64,000 nt of DNA from DAOPJM01 sp035399665 (GTDB lineage Bacteria; Bacillota; Clostridia; Christensenellales; CAG-138): the NCBI GenBank assembly GCA_035399665.1, contig DAOPJM010000001.1, positions 62,001 through 126,000 of the forward strand. Reading direction: 5' to 3'. The notes beneath the pieces were generated by a model that was not told where the DNA came from, made no database searches, and was given only the letters and a program-made list of their open reading frames with translations. This document shows, in pieces, positions 17,739-26,866 of the stretch (the stretch's first letter is position 1; each line of letters starts with the position of its first letter). The position numbers and the translations under genes were made by a program.

Positions 17739-17782
17739 AAACAAAAGGACTTGAGGAATTACCCCACAGTCCTTTCAATTTC
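17739..17782 (-). terminator. Terminator downstream of the EamA gene
   Basis: Read on the minus strand, AAAGGACT and AGTCCTTT form an eight-pair stem, followed by TTGTTTTAT. It lies between the EamA gene and spoIIE and should isolate the sporulation operon from read-through. Confidence 0.7.
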
Positions 17783-17792
17783 GCATTCGCAA

Positions 17793-17800
17793 TTTGTCGA
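17793..17800 (+). promoter_or_regulatory. Possible Spo0A box upstream of spoIIE
   Basis: TTTGTCGA matches the core of the Spo0A-binding site (TTGTCGAA) with one difference at the last base. It lies about 150 bp upstream of the spoIIE start. A weaker TGTCGCT match lies on the minus strand at about 17709-17715. Spo0A control of spoIIE is known in Bacillus. A single near-match is weak evidence. Confidence 0.3.
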
Positions 17801-17807
17801 GCGCGTA

Positions 17808-18722
17808 TTATGGCGCAAGCGCCTCCGCAACGCCAAGAAGGGCAATGCCTATGAGTACCACGGCGACGGCGATATACTGCTTTTTACTCAGGCGCTCCTT
17901 GAGGAAAACAGCTGAGAGCAGAACCGAAACTATACTGTACGAGGATACCATGGGCGCGGCGATTACGGCCATACCGCTCATGGCATAGACATATGCGAAC
18001 TGCCCGCCCGTTTCCAAGCAAGCGGCGATTATACGGTCACGCTTGAATACGGTTACCACTCGTTCCCGTTTTATGACATAGACGAATATGCTAAGCAGTA
18101 CGGCGGCGATAAGGAAGGTCAGCTCATATGACACGTTGGCCACGGTCTCGATGTTGTCCTCCGTGACCCCGACAAGGGGGCTTGCCGCCGCGTCGTCCAA
18201 ATAGAAGGCGTCAAGGAAGGTTCCCAACGCGTCTATGACGCAGTAGGCTATGGGTATCAGGAACGCCTTGAAGCCCTTTATGCCTCCGCCATCGACCTTA
18301 ACATCCATGCGCTCAAACATACCAAGCAGGAACACGCCAACGCATACCAACGCCACGGCTATGGCGGACAGCGCGTCCATGGTTTGTCCAAGTATCAGCA
18401 AGCAAAGTATACAGCAAAGCGCACCCGAGGCATTCTGCACAGGGGAGGCTATGGACAGCTCAAGATAGCGCAAGCCAAGGTAGCCTACGACCATGGAGAG
18501 TATGTACATCAACGACACCGGCAGGTAGTATAGAAGGTTGATGAGATTATAATCTACCTTGGTGACGATGAGCGTGCCTATCGCGTGCAAGCCCATCACA
18601 AAGCCAACGACTATCGCGGTCTTGAGGTGGGTATAGCGTTCCTTGGGGTCAGCGCCGCGCTTGTAGAACAGATCCGCCGCGCCCCAAGCGACGGTTGCGG
18701 CAAGTGCATAAAGAAACCACAT
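17808..18722 (-). CDS. EamA/DMT family transporter
   Basis: A 304-residue protein with about ten membrane segments in two related halves, the drug/metabolite transporter fold. The start (FLYALAATVAWGAADLFYKRG) and the end (SYSIVSVLLSAVFLKERLSKKQYIAVAVVLIGI) are typical EamA repeats. The substrate cannot be read from sequence. It starts 13 bases after the M3 peptidase stop, so the two may be co-transcribed. Confidence 0.88.
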   Translation of the reverse strand: MWFLYALAATVAWGAADLFYKRGADPKERYTHLKTAIVVGFVMGLHAIGTLIVTKVDYNLINLLYYLPVSLMYILSMVVGYLGLRYLELSIASPVQNASGALCCILCLLILGQTMDALSAIAVALVCVGVFLLGMFERMDVKVDGGGIKGFKAFLIPIAYCVIDALGTFLDAFYLDDAAASPLVGVTEDNIETVANVSYELTFLIAAVLLSIFVYVIKRERVVTVFKRDRIIAACLETGGQFAYVYAMSGMAVIAAPMVSSYSIVSVLLSAVFLKERLSKKQYIAVAVVLIGIALLGVAEALAP

Positions 18723-18735
18723 ACTGACAGGTCTT

Positions 18736-20409
18736 TTACAGCTGCTTCATTATGCTGTCGGTGATGATGCGAAGGGTTTCGGGATCGAAGGGATCCATGA
18801 GCTTGCCCACGCCCAACAGCTCCTTGTATCCAAGCGTTCCGCCCGCCTTGCACAGAGCAAGATAATCGCTCCAAGCCTGCTCACGGTTTTCCTGCATCTT
18901 GAGATAGAAGCAGAACGCGCAGGTCTGAGCCAAAGCGTACTCGATGTAGTAGAAGGGATAAAGGAAGATATGCAGCTTCTGCATCCAGAACCCGCCCTTT
19001 TCAAGGAAGGCGTTGCCGTCCCAGTCACGCCAGGGCATATAGGTCTTTTCAATGTCGTGCCAAAGCTTGTAGCGTTCATCGCGCTTCATATCGGGGTTGG
19101 CGTATATGCCGTGTTGAAACTCATCGACGGCGACAAGGTAGGGTATGCTCATGAGCGCGACGGACAGGTGGGCATAGTTGCGCTTCTGCCAGCTTTCACC
19201 GAAGAATTTCTCCATCCAAGGATAGGTGAAATGCTCCATTGACATGGAGTGAACCTCGCATATTTCCATGGGCGCCTGAACCTGCTCCAATATCGGTATG
19301 GTGCGCATACCAAGGTAGGCTTGGAAGGCGTGACCCGCTTCGTGGGTAAGAACATCGACGTCGGCGGAGGTGCCGTTGAAGTTGGAGAAGATAAAGGGCG
19401 CAAGCTTATCGGGCAGGGAGGTGCAGTAACCGCCCATGCGCTTGTTGTCGCGGGTGACTAAATCAAACAGCTGATGCTCGCACATGAAGTCGAAGAACTC
19501 GCCCGTTTCGGGTGAAAGCTCATGATACATCTCGGAAGCGGCGGAAACGAGGTATTCCTCGCCGCCTATGGGCGCGGGGTTGCCGTCGGGGTAGAACAGC
19601 TTCTCATCGTACCAATGGAGCTTATCAACGCCAATGCGCTCGCGCTGCTTCTCATACAGCTTCGCGCAGGCGGGAACGACGTACTTGCGTATGCCCTCGC
19701 GGAACTTGGCGACGTCATCGGGAGTGTAGTCAAGCCTGCCTCTGTCAAGGTAAGCAAAGTGCGTGAAATCCATGCCCAGCTTGCGCGCCATGCGCACACG
19801 AGCCTTGATCATCTTGTCGTAGATACCATCAAGTCCACCGCTTGCGCTCTCGTAAAGCTCCGCCCACTTCTCGAAGGCGGCCTTGCGTTCGGCCCTGTCG
19901 GTGGATTCCATACGCTTTAGCAGACCGTAGAAGTTGAGCTTTTGCCCGTCAAGCTCGGTTGAGCAGGAGCTGATGAGCTTGTTGTAAGCGCTCTTGAGCT
20001 TCGCGTCCGCTATCATATCGGGGATAAGGCGGGTGTCGGCAAGCTTGAGCTGTACTTCGGCACGGTCAAAAAGGCTTTTGCCAAACTCGGCCTCGGCTTC
20101 CTTCTTGAAGCGCATATTGACAACTGATTTGAGCATCTGCTTTTGGAGCGGCAGCAGCTTGGGAGTTGCCTCATCCCAAAACTCACGTTCCTTGGCGTAG
20201 AACTCATCCTTTGAGTTCATGTGATAGCGTATTGTCGAAAGGGTTATAGTGCTTTCGAGCGCGGACATATGCTTTTCAATCTCAAGATAAGCTGCGCGCT
20301 GCTGTTCATAGGTTTCGGCTGAGTCAAAGACCTTCAGCAGTTTGCGCATACGGCGTTTGAAGGCGGCCATGTCGGGACGCTTGTACTCAAGCTCTGAAAA
20401 TTTCCACAT
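18736..20409 (-). CDS. M3 family oligoendopeptidase
   Basis: A 557-residue zinc metallopeptidase of the thimet/PepF family, which cuts short peptides in the cytoplasm. The zinc motif HEAGH lies near residue 354, within VLTHEAGHAFQAYLGMR, and the downstream glutamate is probably in APMEICEVHSMSMEHF. There is no signal peptide. Length and motif order fit the M3 family branch common in Firmicutes. Confidence 0.93.
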   Translation of the reverse strand: MWKFSELEYKRPDMAAFKRRMRKLLKVFDSAETYEQQRAAYLEIEKHMSALESTITLSTIRYHMNSKDEFYAKEREFWDEATPKLLPLQKQMLKSVVNMRFKKEAEAEFGKSLFDRAEVQLKLADTRLIPDMIADAKLKSAYNKLISSCSTELDGQKLNFYGLLKRMESTDRAERKAAFEKWAELYESASGGLDGIYDKMIKARVRMARKLGMDFTHFAYLDRGRLDYTPDDVAKFREGIRKYVVPACAKLYEKQRERIGVDKLHWYDEKLFYPDGNPAPIGGEEYLVSAASEMYHELSPETGEFFDFMCEHQLFDLVTRDNKRMGGYCTSLPDKLAPFIFSNFNGTSADVDVLTHEAGHAFQAYLGMRTIPILEQVQAPMEICEVHSMSMEHFTYPWMEKFFGESWQKRNYAHLSVALMSIPYLVAVDEFQHGIYANPDMKRDERYKLWHDIEKTYMPWRDWDGNAFLEKGGFWMQKLHIFLYPFYYIEYALAQTCAFCFYLKMQENREQAWSDYLALCKAGGTLGYKELLGVGKLMDPFDPETLRIITDSIMKQL

Positions 20410-20442
20410 AAAGATTACGTTCCTTTCGGGGATAGTAGGTTA

Positions 20443-20470
20443 ATTATATCAGATTGTGACAAAATTGCAA
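20443..20470 (-). promoter_or_regulatory. SigA-type promoter for the M3 peptidase
   Basis: On the minus strand TTGCAA (20470-20465) and a perfect TATAAT (20448-20443) are 16 bases apart, with the peptidase ATG 33 bases downstream and an AAAGGAACG site between. Confidence 0.7.
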
Positions 20471-20524
20471 TAGCGTGTAAGGACGAATGAAGCCGCCTTA
20501 TGGCGTTAGTGCTATGATAGGGCA

Positions 20525-20552
20525 AATTAAAGCCGCCCGATAAGGGGCGGCG
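20525..20552 (-). terminator. Terminator after the D,D-carboxypeptidase pair
   Basis: On the minus strand GCCGCCC pairs with GGGCGGC across a short loop, followed by TTTAATTTG. It lies 25 bases after the stop of the second carboxypeptidase gene. Confidence 0.75.
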
Positions 20553-20576
20553 AAAATGTCAGCGGCAACAATGGCG

Positions 20577-22046
20577 TTATGGCTTTTGCTTTGGCTTTTT
20601 CTTGGACTTTAGGACTACGGCAAGCACGATGACGATGGCGGTCACCGAGGCGCAGGTCACGGCTATCATGACCAAGGTGCCGACGCTGAGCAGCTTATCA
20701 TCGGAGGACGCGGTTGGAGTCGAGGCGGCAAGCGGGGTGGGGGTGACGGGGGAATGGCTGACAATCACGGTTGGCGCGGGGGTAATGACTACCTCAGCGA
20801 CGTCAACGTCCGCCACAAGGTCGGCCGTGAAAAGCTGCTTTCCGTTAAAGCTGTAAGCCGCAAGCCCCACGACCTGACCCGCGCTTATCGGCGCTACAAC
20901 ATCGAAGAATTCCGCCTCACACATGGAGCCTATACTCTCATACAGCGCCTCCGTCTCGTACCACATAAACGTAAGGGCTTCGGCGGGGTCGAGTACCGCG
21001 CTTATCGTGTAGATGGTTGTGTATGAATCGTCGGTTTTGCAGGTGGAAATCTGCCTTGTGAACTTGGTTTCCATGCCAAGCTCTATCAACTGACCGATAC
21101 TGACGCTGACGAAAGCGCGTTCAAAGGCATAATCGAACATATCGGCGGCGTCTGCAAAACGCTGTGACTTCAGCGCGTCCGCATCCTCAGCGGTCATATC
21201 GATGAAGGATTCATAGTCCCCAAGAAGGACGCAGATAAGCTCCAGCCCGTCCTTGTCTGCGACAGAGATGTAGCACCGGCCCGCAGCGTTCGTGCTGCCG
21301 GTCTTGCCGCCCACACAGTATTCATACAGATAGGATTTGGGGGTGAATTTATCGTTGACGGAGTCGCGCAGGCAGCGGTTGGTGGTCAGAACCTCATAGG
21401 GCTCGCGCTCGCCCGAAAGCTCCGTTACCGTGTAAGAGACGGTGGCGGTAATCTCGCGGAAGATTTCGTTGTGCATCGCGTATGCGGTCAGAACGGCCAT
21501 GTCCCTTGCTGTGGTATAGTGATCGTCGTCGTGCAATCCGTTGGGACTGACAAAGTGAGAAGCTTTCATGCCCAGCTCCGCTGCCTTGGCGTTCATAATC
21601 TTGGCAAAGCCCGAAACAGAACCGCCAAAGTACTCGGCTATGGCGATGGCGGCGTCGTTGCCGGAGGGGAGCATAAGCCCATACAGCAGGTCACGCAGGG
21701 TATATTTTTCACCGGCTTTCGCGCCCATCTTCGAGTTGGCGCGGCTTAGGTTGACGGCGTTCTCGCTGATTGCAACCGCGTCGTCAAGGTCGCCGTTCTC
21801 GAGGGCGATAATGCAAGTTAAAATCTTTGTCGTGCTTGCGGGATAGCAGCGCTCGTCGGCGTTTTTCTCCATACCGAACAGCGCGGTATCGGGGTTCGAC
21901 GCGTCAACAAGGATTACATATTCCTCAACAAGGGCTTCGACGTCGTAGGGCGTTGAAGACTCAGTCGTGTCTATGCCCGCCGCCGCCGATATGTTGGCCG
22001 AGAGGAGCAACGGCAATATGAGAAAAAGAGCAAGCTTACGTTTCAT
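20577..22046 (-). CDS. D-alanyl-D-alanine carboxypeptidase (S11), second copy
   Basis: A 489-residue penicillin-binding protein of the S11 family, which removes terminal D-Ala from peptidoglycan stem peptides. It has an N-terminal signal peptide (about residues 1-23), the active-site STTK at 71-74, PSGNDAAIA and VGGKTGSTNAAGR. After the catalytic and C-terminal domains come a Thr/Pro/Ser-rich linker, one membrane segment and a Lys/Pro-rich tail, so it is membrane-anchored. It overlaps the upstream paralogue by four bases. Spore-formers often carry such enzymes (DacF/DacB) for cortex formation; that role is inferred. Confidence 0.92.
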   Translation of the reverse strand: MKRKLALFLILPLLLSANISAAAGIDTTESSTPYDVEALVEEYVILVDASNPDTALFGMEKNADERCYPASTTKILTCIIALENGDLDDAVAISENAVNLSRANSKMGAKAGEKYTLRDLLYGLMLPSGNDAAIAIAEYFGGSVSGFAKIMNAKAAELGMKASHFVSPNGLHDDDHYTTARDMAVLTAYAMHNEIFREITATVSYTVTELSGEREPYEVLTTNRCLRDSVNDKFTPKSYLYEYCVGGKTGSTNAAGRCYISVADKDGLELICVLLGDYESFIDMTAEDADALKSQRFADAADMFDYAFERAFVSVSIGQLIELGMETKFTRQISTCKTDDSYTTIYTISAVLDPAEALTFMWYETEALYESIGSMCEAEFFDVVAPISAGQVVGLAAYSFNGKQLFTADLVADVDVAEVVITPAPTVIVSHSPVTPTPLAASTPTASSDDKLLSVGTLVMIAVTCASVTAIVIVLAVVLKSKKKPKQKP

Positions 22047-23560
22047 CGGCCGTACCGCCGTTCATATTCCGCCTGCTGCTGCATCTGCTTTTTGCGCTTG
22101 GCAGCGGCTATCTTGGCACGTTTGCGGCGCTTCTTTTCACGAATGACGTATACGGTAATGAAAAACACGATGAGAATAATAAGGACGACAGCGATGACGA
22201 CCCATATCCAAAAGCTGCTCGTTTTGTTCTCGGTGGGCGTCATGACCGCCGAGCCTATCAGGTTGTCGATGAAGCTTGTCTCGGCGCCTTCCGTGGCAGT
22301 GGCGACCAAGCCTTCTTCTATGCTGCGCGTCGCTACCAGCTCGCTTGAGAACAGAACCGTGCCGTTCAGCATGTATTCAACAGAACCTATCACGTCCCCT
22401 TCACTGATGGGGGCAAAGACGGTTGTGAGCTTTGTTACGGCAAGCTGCGGCGCGTTGGTCTTGAGCTCGGACATAAACGGAGACATCAGCATGAGGGTCT
22501 GCGCGTAGTCAAGATTGGCCTTGACGGTAAGTATGCCCTGCGCCGCGTCATCGGAGGCGTAGTTCTGCACCTGAACATCAAACTCGGTTACAAGACCGAG
22601 GTTGATAAGCTCCTGCACGGTTACGCTTTCGAGCATCTGCCCAAAGGCGAAGTCGAATATGGTTGCGGCGTCCTTGAAACGCCTTGCATTATACGGATCC
22701 TTCTCGGAGGCAGTCTGATCTATGGTCGTACTCGTGCCGCCCAAAAGAACGGCGATAAGCGTTACTCCGCCGCGTGAGGCCGCCGCAATAAGGCATTTGC
22801 CCGCTTGGTCGGTGTCGCCCGTTTTGACGCCAATCGCATACTGATAAAGGCAGGATTCGGGGGTAAAGCCATCCGCGGTTGCGTCCACCAACAGCCGATT
22901 GGCGTTGGTAAGACTCAGCGTTTTTGAGCCGCCCGACTCGGTTGCGGTGTATGTGACGGCGCCTACTATCTCACAGAAGGTGGCGTTGCTCAAAGCGTAA
23001 GCCGTAAGTACAGCCATGTCCCTTGCCGTGGTGTAGTGCTGCTCGTTGTGCTTGCCGTTGGGGGTAACGAAATTGGATGAGCTCATGCCCAAGGATTGAG
23101 CCTTGGAGTTCATCATGTTTACAAAGCCCGTGACCGAGCCGCCTATATGCTCGGCTATGGCTATGGCGGCGTCGTTGCCCGAGACGAGCATAAGCCCGTA
23201 GAGCAGATCGCGCAGCGTGTAGCTCTCGCCCTCGGATACGCCCATAAGCGAGTTGTACTTGGCGTTGAAGTCCACAGCCTCAGCGGAAATTTCGATAAGG
23301 TCGTCAAGGTTCCCGTTCTCAAGGGCTATGATGCAGGTTAAAATCTTCGTGGTGCTCGCGGGATAGCAGCGTGCGTCGGCGTCCTTTTCGATGCCGTAAA
23401 GCGCGGTAGTCGGGTCTTGAGCGTTGACAAGCAGGATATACTTCTCGTCATAGTTAGACACGTCTAAATTGTCGGCGGCGGATATCGGTGTGAATGTGAG
23501 TGAAAGGAGGACAACAGAGAGGGCGACCGCAATCGCCAATACGCGCTTTATCATAAACAC
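22043..23560 (-). CDS. D-alanyl-D-alanine carboxypeptidase (S11), first copy
   Basis: A 505-residue paralogue of the next gene, with signal peptide (about residues 1-28), STTK at 69-72, VSGNDAAIA and GVKTGDTDQAGK. The C-terminus has a membrane segment followed by a strongly basic tail (REKKRRKRAK onward). The two genes share order of motifs and long identical stretches such as RCYPASTTKILTCIIALENG, so they arose by tandem duplication. A good SigA promoter lies upstream. Confidence 0.92.
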   Translation of the reverse strand: MFMIKRVLAIAVALSVVLLSLTFTPISAADNLDVSNYDEKYILLVNAQDPTTALYGIEKDADARCYPASTTKILTCIIALENGNLDDLIEISAEAVDFNAKYNSLMGVSEGESYTLRDLLYGLMLVSGNDAAIAIAEHIGGSVTGFVNMMNSKAQSLGMSSSNFVTPNGKHNEQHYTTARDMAVLTAYALSNATFCEIVGAVTYTATESGGSKTLSLTNANRLLVDATADGFTPESCLYQYAIGVKTGDTDQAGKCLIAAASRGGVTLIAVLLGGTSTTIDQTASEKDPYNARRFKDAATIFDFAFGQMLESVTVQELINLGLVTEFDVQVQNYASDDAAQGILTVKANLDYAQTLMLMSPFMSELKTNAPQLAVTKLTTVFAPISEGDVIGSVEYMLNGTVLFSSELVATRSIEEGLVATATEGAETSFIDNLIGSAVMTPTENKTSSFWIWVVIAVVLIILIVFFITVYVIREKKRRKRAKIAAAKRKKQMQQQAEYERRYGR

Positions 23561-23606
23561 CTCGGTGTAAAGTTTAGTTCAGTACGGGCTTGCCCGCAAC
23601 GAGTAC

Positions 23607-23635
23607 AGTTTACTTTCGTTTGATTGCGTTGTCAA
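23607..23635 (-). promoter_or_regulatory. SigA-type promoter for the carboxypeptidase operon
   Basis: On the minus strand a perfect TTGACA (23635-23630) and TAAACT (23612-23607) are 17 bases apart. The leader contains the GC-rich palindrome CGGGCTTGCCCG near 23586-23597. Confidence 0.75.
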
Positions 23636-23675
23636 TGCGAAAACAAGGTCATTCAATAAAAATTTACGGTTAGTG
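23621..23675. repeat. 55-bp direct repeat, left copy at gap
   Basis: This 55-bp sequence ends exactly at the first N of a 100-N gap. An identical copy begins at the base after the gap (23776-23830). The pattern is that of two contig ends sharing an assembly k-mer overlap, not of a biological repeat. Confidence 0.85.
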
Positions 23676-23775
23676 NNNNNNNNNNNNNNNNNNNNNNNNN
23701 NNNNNNNNNNNNNNNNNNNNNNNNNNNNNNNNNNNNNNNNNNNNNNNNNNNNNNNNNNNNNNNNNNNNNNNNNNN
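23676..23775. other. Assembly gap, 100 N
   Basis: Exactly 100 N, a placeholder of unknown length. Because the flanks are identical for 55 bp, the real gap is probably absent and the two contigs overlap. The 23561-23930 intergenic region otherwise holds two divergent promoters and no gene that I can see. Confidence 0.95.
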
Positions 23776-23830
23776 TGATTGCGTTGTCAATGCGAAAACA
23801 AGGTCATTCAATAAAAATTTACGGTTAGTG
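23776..23830. repeat. 55-bp direct repeat, right copy at gap
   Basis: Identical to 23621-23675 and starting directly after the gap. The duplicated promoter half in this copy is probably an artefact of scaffolding. Confidence 0.85.
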
Positions 23831-23873
23831 TTACGCCCATGACGAAAGTCGAAGCCGTATAATATAATAGAAC

Positions 23874-23902
23874 TTGCGCACAAAGCACGATGAGTGTATA
23901 AT
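23874..23902 (+). promoter_or_regulatory. Promoter for the MBL hydrolase and GPH symporter
   Basis: TTGCGC (23874-23879) and a perfect TATAAT (23897-23902) are 17 bases apart, with the gene start 28 bases downstream. Confidence 0.65.
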
Positions 23903-23930
23903 ATAGAAATTAAAGACAATGAGGTGTCAG

Positions 23931-24929
23931 ATGTCAGGTTTCGAGCAGGTCTTGCCCAACGTGTTCCGCGTCCCCGTTCCGTTGCCGAACAGTCCTTTAA
24001 GGGAGCTGAACAGCTATATCATTCGCGGTACGGAGCGCAGCCTTATCATTGACACGGGCTTTCCGAGGCAGGTTTGCAGGGACGCCTTCGACGCCGCGTT
24101 TGAGAAGCTGGAGCTTGATCGCTCAAGCATAGACGTACTGCTGACGCATATGCACTCGGATCATTCGGGACTTGCTCCGGAGCTTGTGAGCCGTGACGGT
24201 GTTGTATATATAGGCGAAGCCGACCTGCCGCGCATGGATTCCCTTGTACAGCTTGCCTTGTTCGGGTCGGCGACGGAACGCTTCTTTGCGGAGGGGGTGC
24301 CAACCTTTGAGACGGGTAAGATGTCCATCGGCAATCCCGCGATTAGCTCAAGACCCATAGACGGAATTTGCGAATACAGCGCCCTTGCGGATGGTCAGTT
24401 TTTGGATTACGGCGGGTACAGCCTAAAGGTCATATCTGTTCCCGGGCATACTCCGGGCAACATATGCCTTTGGGAAGCTCAAACCAAGACCATGTTTACG
24501 GGCGACCATGTGCTGTTTGATATCACTCCGAATATCACGGCTTGGCCGGAGCTTGAGGATTCACTTGGCAAGTATATCAGAAGCCTTATGCGCGTGTCCG
24601 CTTACGATGTGGAGCTTGCCTTGCCGGGGCATAGACGCAGGGGCGACTTTGCGGAGCGGGTCGGGCAGCTTCTGACGCACCATGAACAACGGCTTGACGA
24701 GTGCTTTTCAATTATTTTGGCGAATCCTGGGCTTTGCCTTTGGGAGATAGCTCCAAGGATGTCTTGGAACATAAAGGCGTCAAGCTGGGAGAGCTTCCCG
24801 CCTGTGCAGAAATGGTTTGCTTTGGGTGAATGCCTGTCGCACCTTGACAGGCTTGAAGCGACGGGCAGGATAGAGCGCCGCAAGGAAAGCGGAGTGATGC
24901 GCAATTACCCCGCATACGAAGGCGAATAG
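23931..24929 (+). CDS. MBL-fold metallo-hydrolase
   Basis: A 332-residue metallo-beta-lactamase-fold enzyme. The metal ligands appear in THMHSDHSG (HxHxDH), VPGHTPGN, FTGDHVLF and LPGHRR. After the catalytic domain comes a C-terminal winged-helix-like region (about residues 255-325) with ALGECLSHLDRLEATGRIERR, as in many MBL hydrolases of the glyoxalase II-like group. I start at ATG 23931, after GAGGTG; the in-frame ATG at 23919 overlaps that site. The substrate is unknown. It precedes a sugar symporter gene. Confidence 0.87.
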   Translation: MSGFEQVLPNVFRVPVPLPNSPLRELNSYIIRGTERSLIIDTGFPRQVCRDAFDAAFEKLELDRSSIDVLLTHMHSDHSGLAPELVSRDGVVYIGEADLPRMDSLVQLALFGSATERFFAEGVPTFETGKMSIGNPAISSRPIDGICEYSALADGQFLDYGGYSLKVISVPGHTPGNICLWEAQTKTMFTGDHVLFDITPNITAWPELEDSLGKYIRSLMRVSAYDVELALPGHRRRGDFAERVGQLLTHHEQRLDECFSIILANPGLCLWEIAPRMSWNIKASSWESFPPVQKWFALGECLSHLDRLEATGRIERRKESGVMRNYPAYEGE

Positions 24930-25004
24930 CTATTTGGAGAGCGGCGTTGCGCACAATCACTAATAGAGGGGACGGCGCAGCGCTTTTTAATAAGGGAGGA
25001 TAAT

Positions 25005-26798
25005 ATGTCGGACAAACAAACGGAGGTTTCCCCAAGCGAGCTTGCGCGGCGCAAACAGTTTAAGCGCAACAAATGGCTGTTCTCGGCCAGCGGAATCGGC
25101 AGGGACATGGCGTATCAGCTTATCGCCTCGTTCCTGCTCACCTACATTCAGTTCGGCGTTTCGCTGACGCTGGCGCAGTTTACCGCGATAAGCATCGCGA
25201 TAGGCGTCATAGGCAGGATTTGGGACGCCATAAACGACCCTCTGATGGGAGCCATAATCGAAGGCACCCATATGCGCTGGGGCAAGTTCAAGCCTTGGAT
25301 ACTCATAGGCGCTATGCTCTGCGGACTTACCATCGTGTGTATGTTTGGTATTCAAAGCATACCGGGTTGGCGTTTCGTGGTGTTTATGTGCGTGATGTAC
25401 CTGCTGTGGGAATCCACCTTCACCATGAACGACATAGGCTATTGGGCTATGCTCCCAAGCCTTTCGAGCGTCAAGGAGGAGCGCAACTCCGTCACTATGC
25501 TCACCGTGCTGTTCGCGGGCATAGGCGCGATAATTGCGCAGGGCGTTATCCCAATGGTAACGGTGGGAGATATGCGTCAGGGCTACCGCATTGTCGGAAT
25601 AGTCGTAGCATCGGTATTCGTGCTGAGCCAGATTATGACAGCCTGCGGCGTGAAGGAGACCCCAAGGCACAAGAACGAGGACTCCAAGATTTCACTAAAG
25701 CATATGTTCAATACCCTGTCCAAGAACGATCAGATTCTTTGGATGTCGCTTTCGCTGCTTTTCTATACCATTGCAAGCGCACTGCTTGTAGCTTTGGCGG
25801 CGAACCTCTTGTACATGGAGATAGGCTATGACGGCACACTGTATTTTTACATAGTTGTGGCCTACGGCGTTCCGAGCGTTCTTGTCAACGTCCTGTACCC
25901 TTGGCTTGTGTCCAAATTGGGAAGGAAAAAGCTGCAGCTTATCAGCATATGCATAGCCTGCGCGGGCTACGCGCTCATGGGACTGATGGGTTGGACGGAT
26001 ATCTTCCCCTTCCACATCGTGATTATGGCGGCATTGGCCGTGTTGGTGTCGAGTGGACAGTCCATGTTCTATATGGCCAGCATCATCAATATGACCAACT
26101 GCGTGGAGTACAACGACTATAAGTCGGGAGAGCGCAACGAGGCCGTGGTAAGCACGCTGCGTCCGTTCGTGGTCAAGATGTCCACAGCGATTCACACACT
26201 GATGGTTACGGGCGTTCTTGCGCTTTCGGGCATATTCGTCCTAAGTCAGTCCATAAGCATTTTGGAGACGCAGAGGGACTATTTTGCCAAGATGGACGGC
26301 GCCCGGCAAGCGGCGTACATTCAAAATGTCCAATCCTACTTGGAGTACTATGACGGGCTGGAGGCGGGAAGCGCCGAATATACTGCTGCGGCAAACGAGG
26401 TAGCGGCAATCATCGATGCTGACGACAGCATGAACACCTGGCAGCTTGACGCGGAGTACCTGCCCGCGCTTGCCGAGGCCATGATAAGCTATACAGACGA
26501 GTCGGGGAATATCGTGGAGCTTGGAAGGCTCTCGGAGATTGACGCGAATGCTTTGACCGCCGACCACGAGTACAGCCTTGAGGTGGGCGACACAAAGAGC
26601 GGTTCGGAGAGCGCCGCGAACCTTACCTTCAAGGATAAGAGCACGCTTTCCATGCGCGTTTGGCTGCGCTTTGCGGCCTGCGGAATACCCATAATCTTCC
26701 TGATAATCTCGCTTGTGATACAGCGCAGGAAGTTCATCATCGACGAGGAATACTACGACATGATGGTAAAGAGCATAGCCGAGCGCGACGCGCAGTAG
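25005..26798 (+). CDS. GPH family glycoside/cation symporter
   Basis: A 597-residue member of the glycoside-pentoside-hexuronide:cation symporter family (MFS clan). It shows the family segments SASGIGRDMAYQLIASFLLTY, GRIWDAINDPLMGAIIEGT and WGKFKPWIL, and about twelve membrane segments. Between the last two segments lies an unusual soluble insert of about 130 residues (about 425-555), rich in Ala, Glu and Tyr. The likely role is sodium- or proton-coupled sugar uptake; the sugar is unknown. It follows the MBL gene by 75 bases with an AAGGGAGG site. Confidence 0.9.
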   Translation: MSDKQTEVSPSELARRKQFKRNKWLFSASGIGRDMAYQLIASFLLTYIQFGVSLTLAQFTAISIAIGVIGRIWDAINDPLMGAIIEGTHMRWGKFKPWILIGAMLCGLTIVCMFGIQSIPGWRFVVFMCVMYLLWESTFTMNDIGYWAMLPSLSSVKEERNSVTMLTVLFAGIGAIIAQGVIPMVTVGDMRQGYRIVGIVVASVFVLSQIMTACGVKETPRHKNEDSKISLKHMFNTLSKNDQILWMSLSLLFYTIASALLVALAANLLYMEIGYDGTLYFYIVVAYGVPSVLVNVLYPWLVSKLGRKKLQLISICIACAGYALMGLMGWTDIFPFHIVIMAALAVLVSSGQSMFYMASIINMTNCVEYNDYKSGERNEAVVSTLRPFVVKMSTAIHTLMVTGVLALSGIFVLSQSISILETQRDYFAKMDGARQAAYIQNVQSYLEYYDGLEAGSAEYTAAANEVAAIIDADDSMNTWQLDAEYLPALAEAMISYTDESGNIVELGRLSEIDANALTADHEYSLEVGDTKSGSESAANLTFKDKSTLSMRVWLRFAACGIPIIFLIISLVIQRRKFIIDEEYYDMMVKSIAERDAQ

Positions 26799-26828
26799 GG
26801 CGCGGTACAAGGCAAAGGCAAGTGATAA

Positions 26829-26866
26829 GAGCGGGAGCTTCGATTACCAAAGCTCCCGCTTTAGTT
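26829..26866 (+). terminator. Terminator after the GPH symporter
   Basis: AGCGGGAGCTT pairs with AAGCTCCCGCT across an eight-base loop, followed by TTAGTTGGTTT. Confidence 0.8.
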
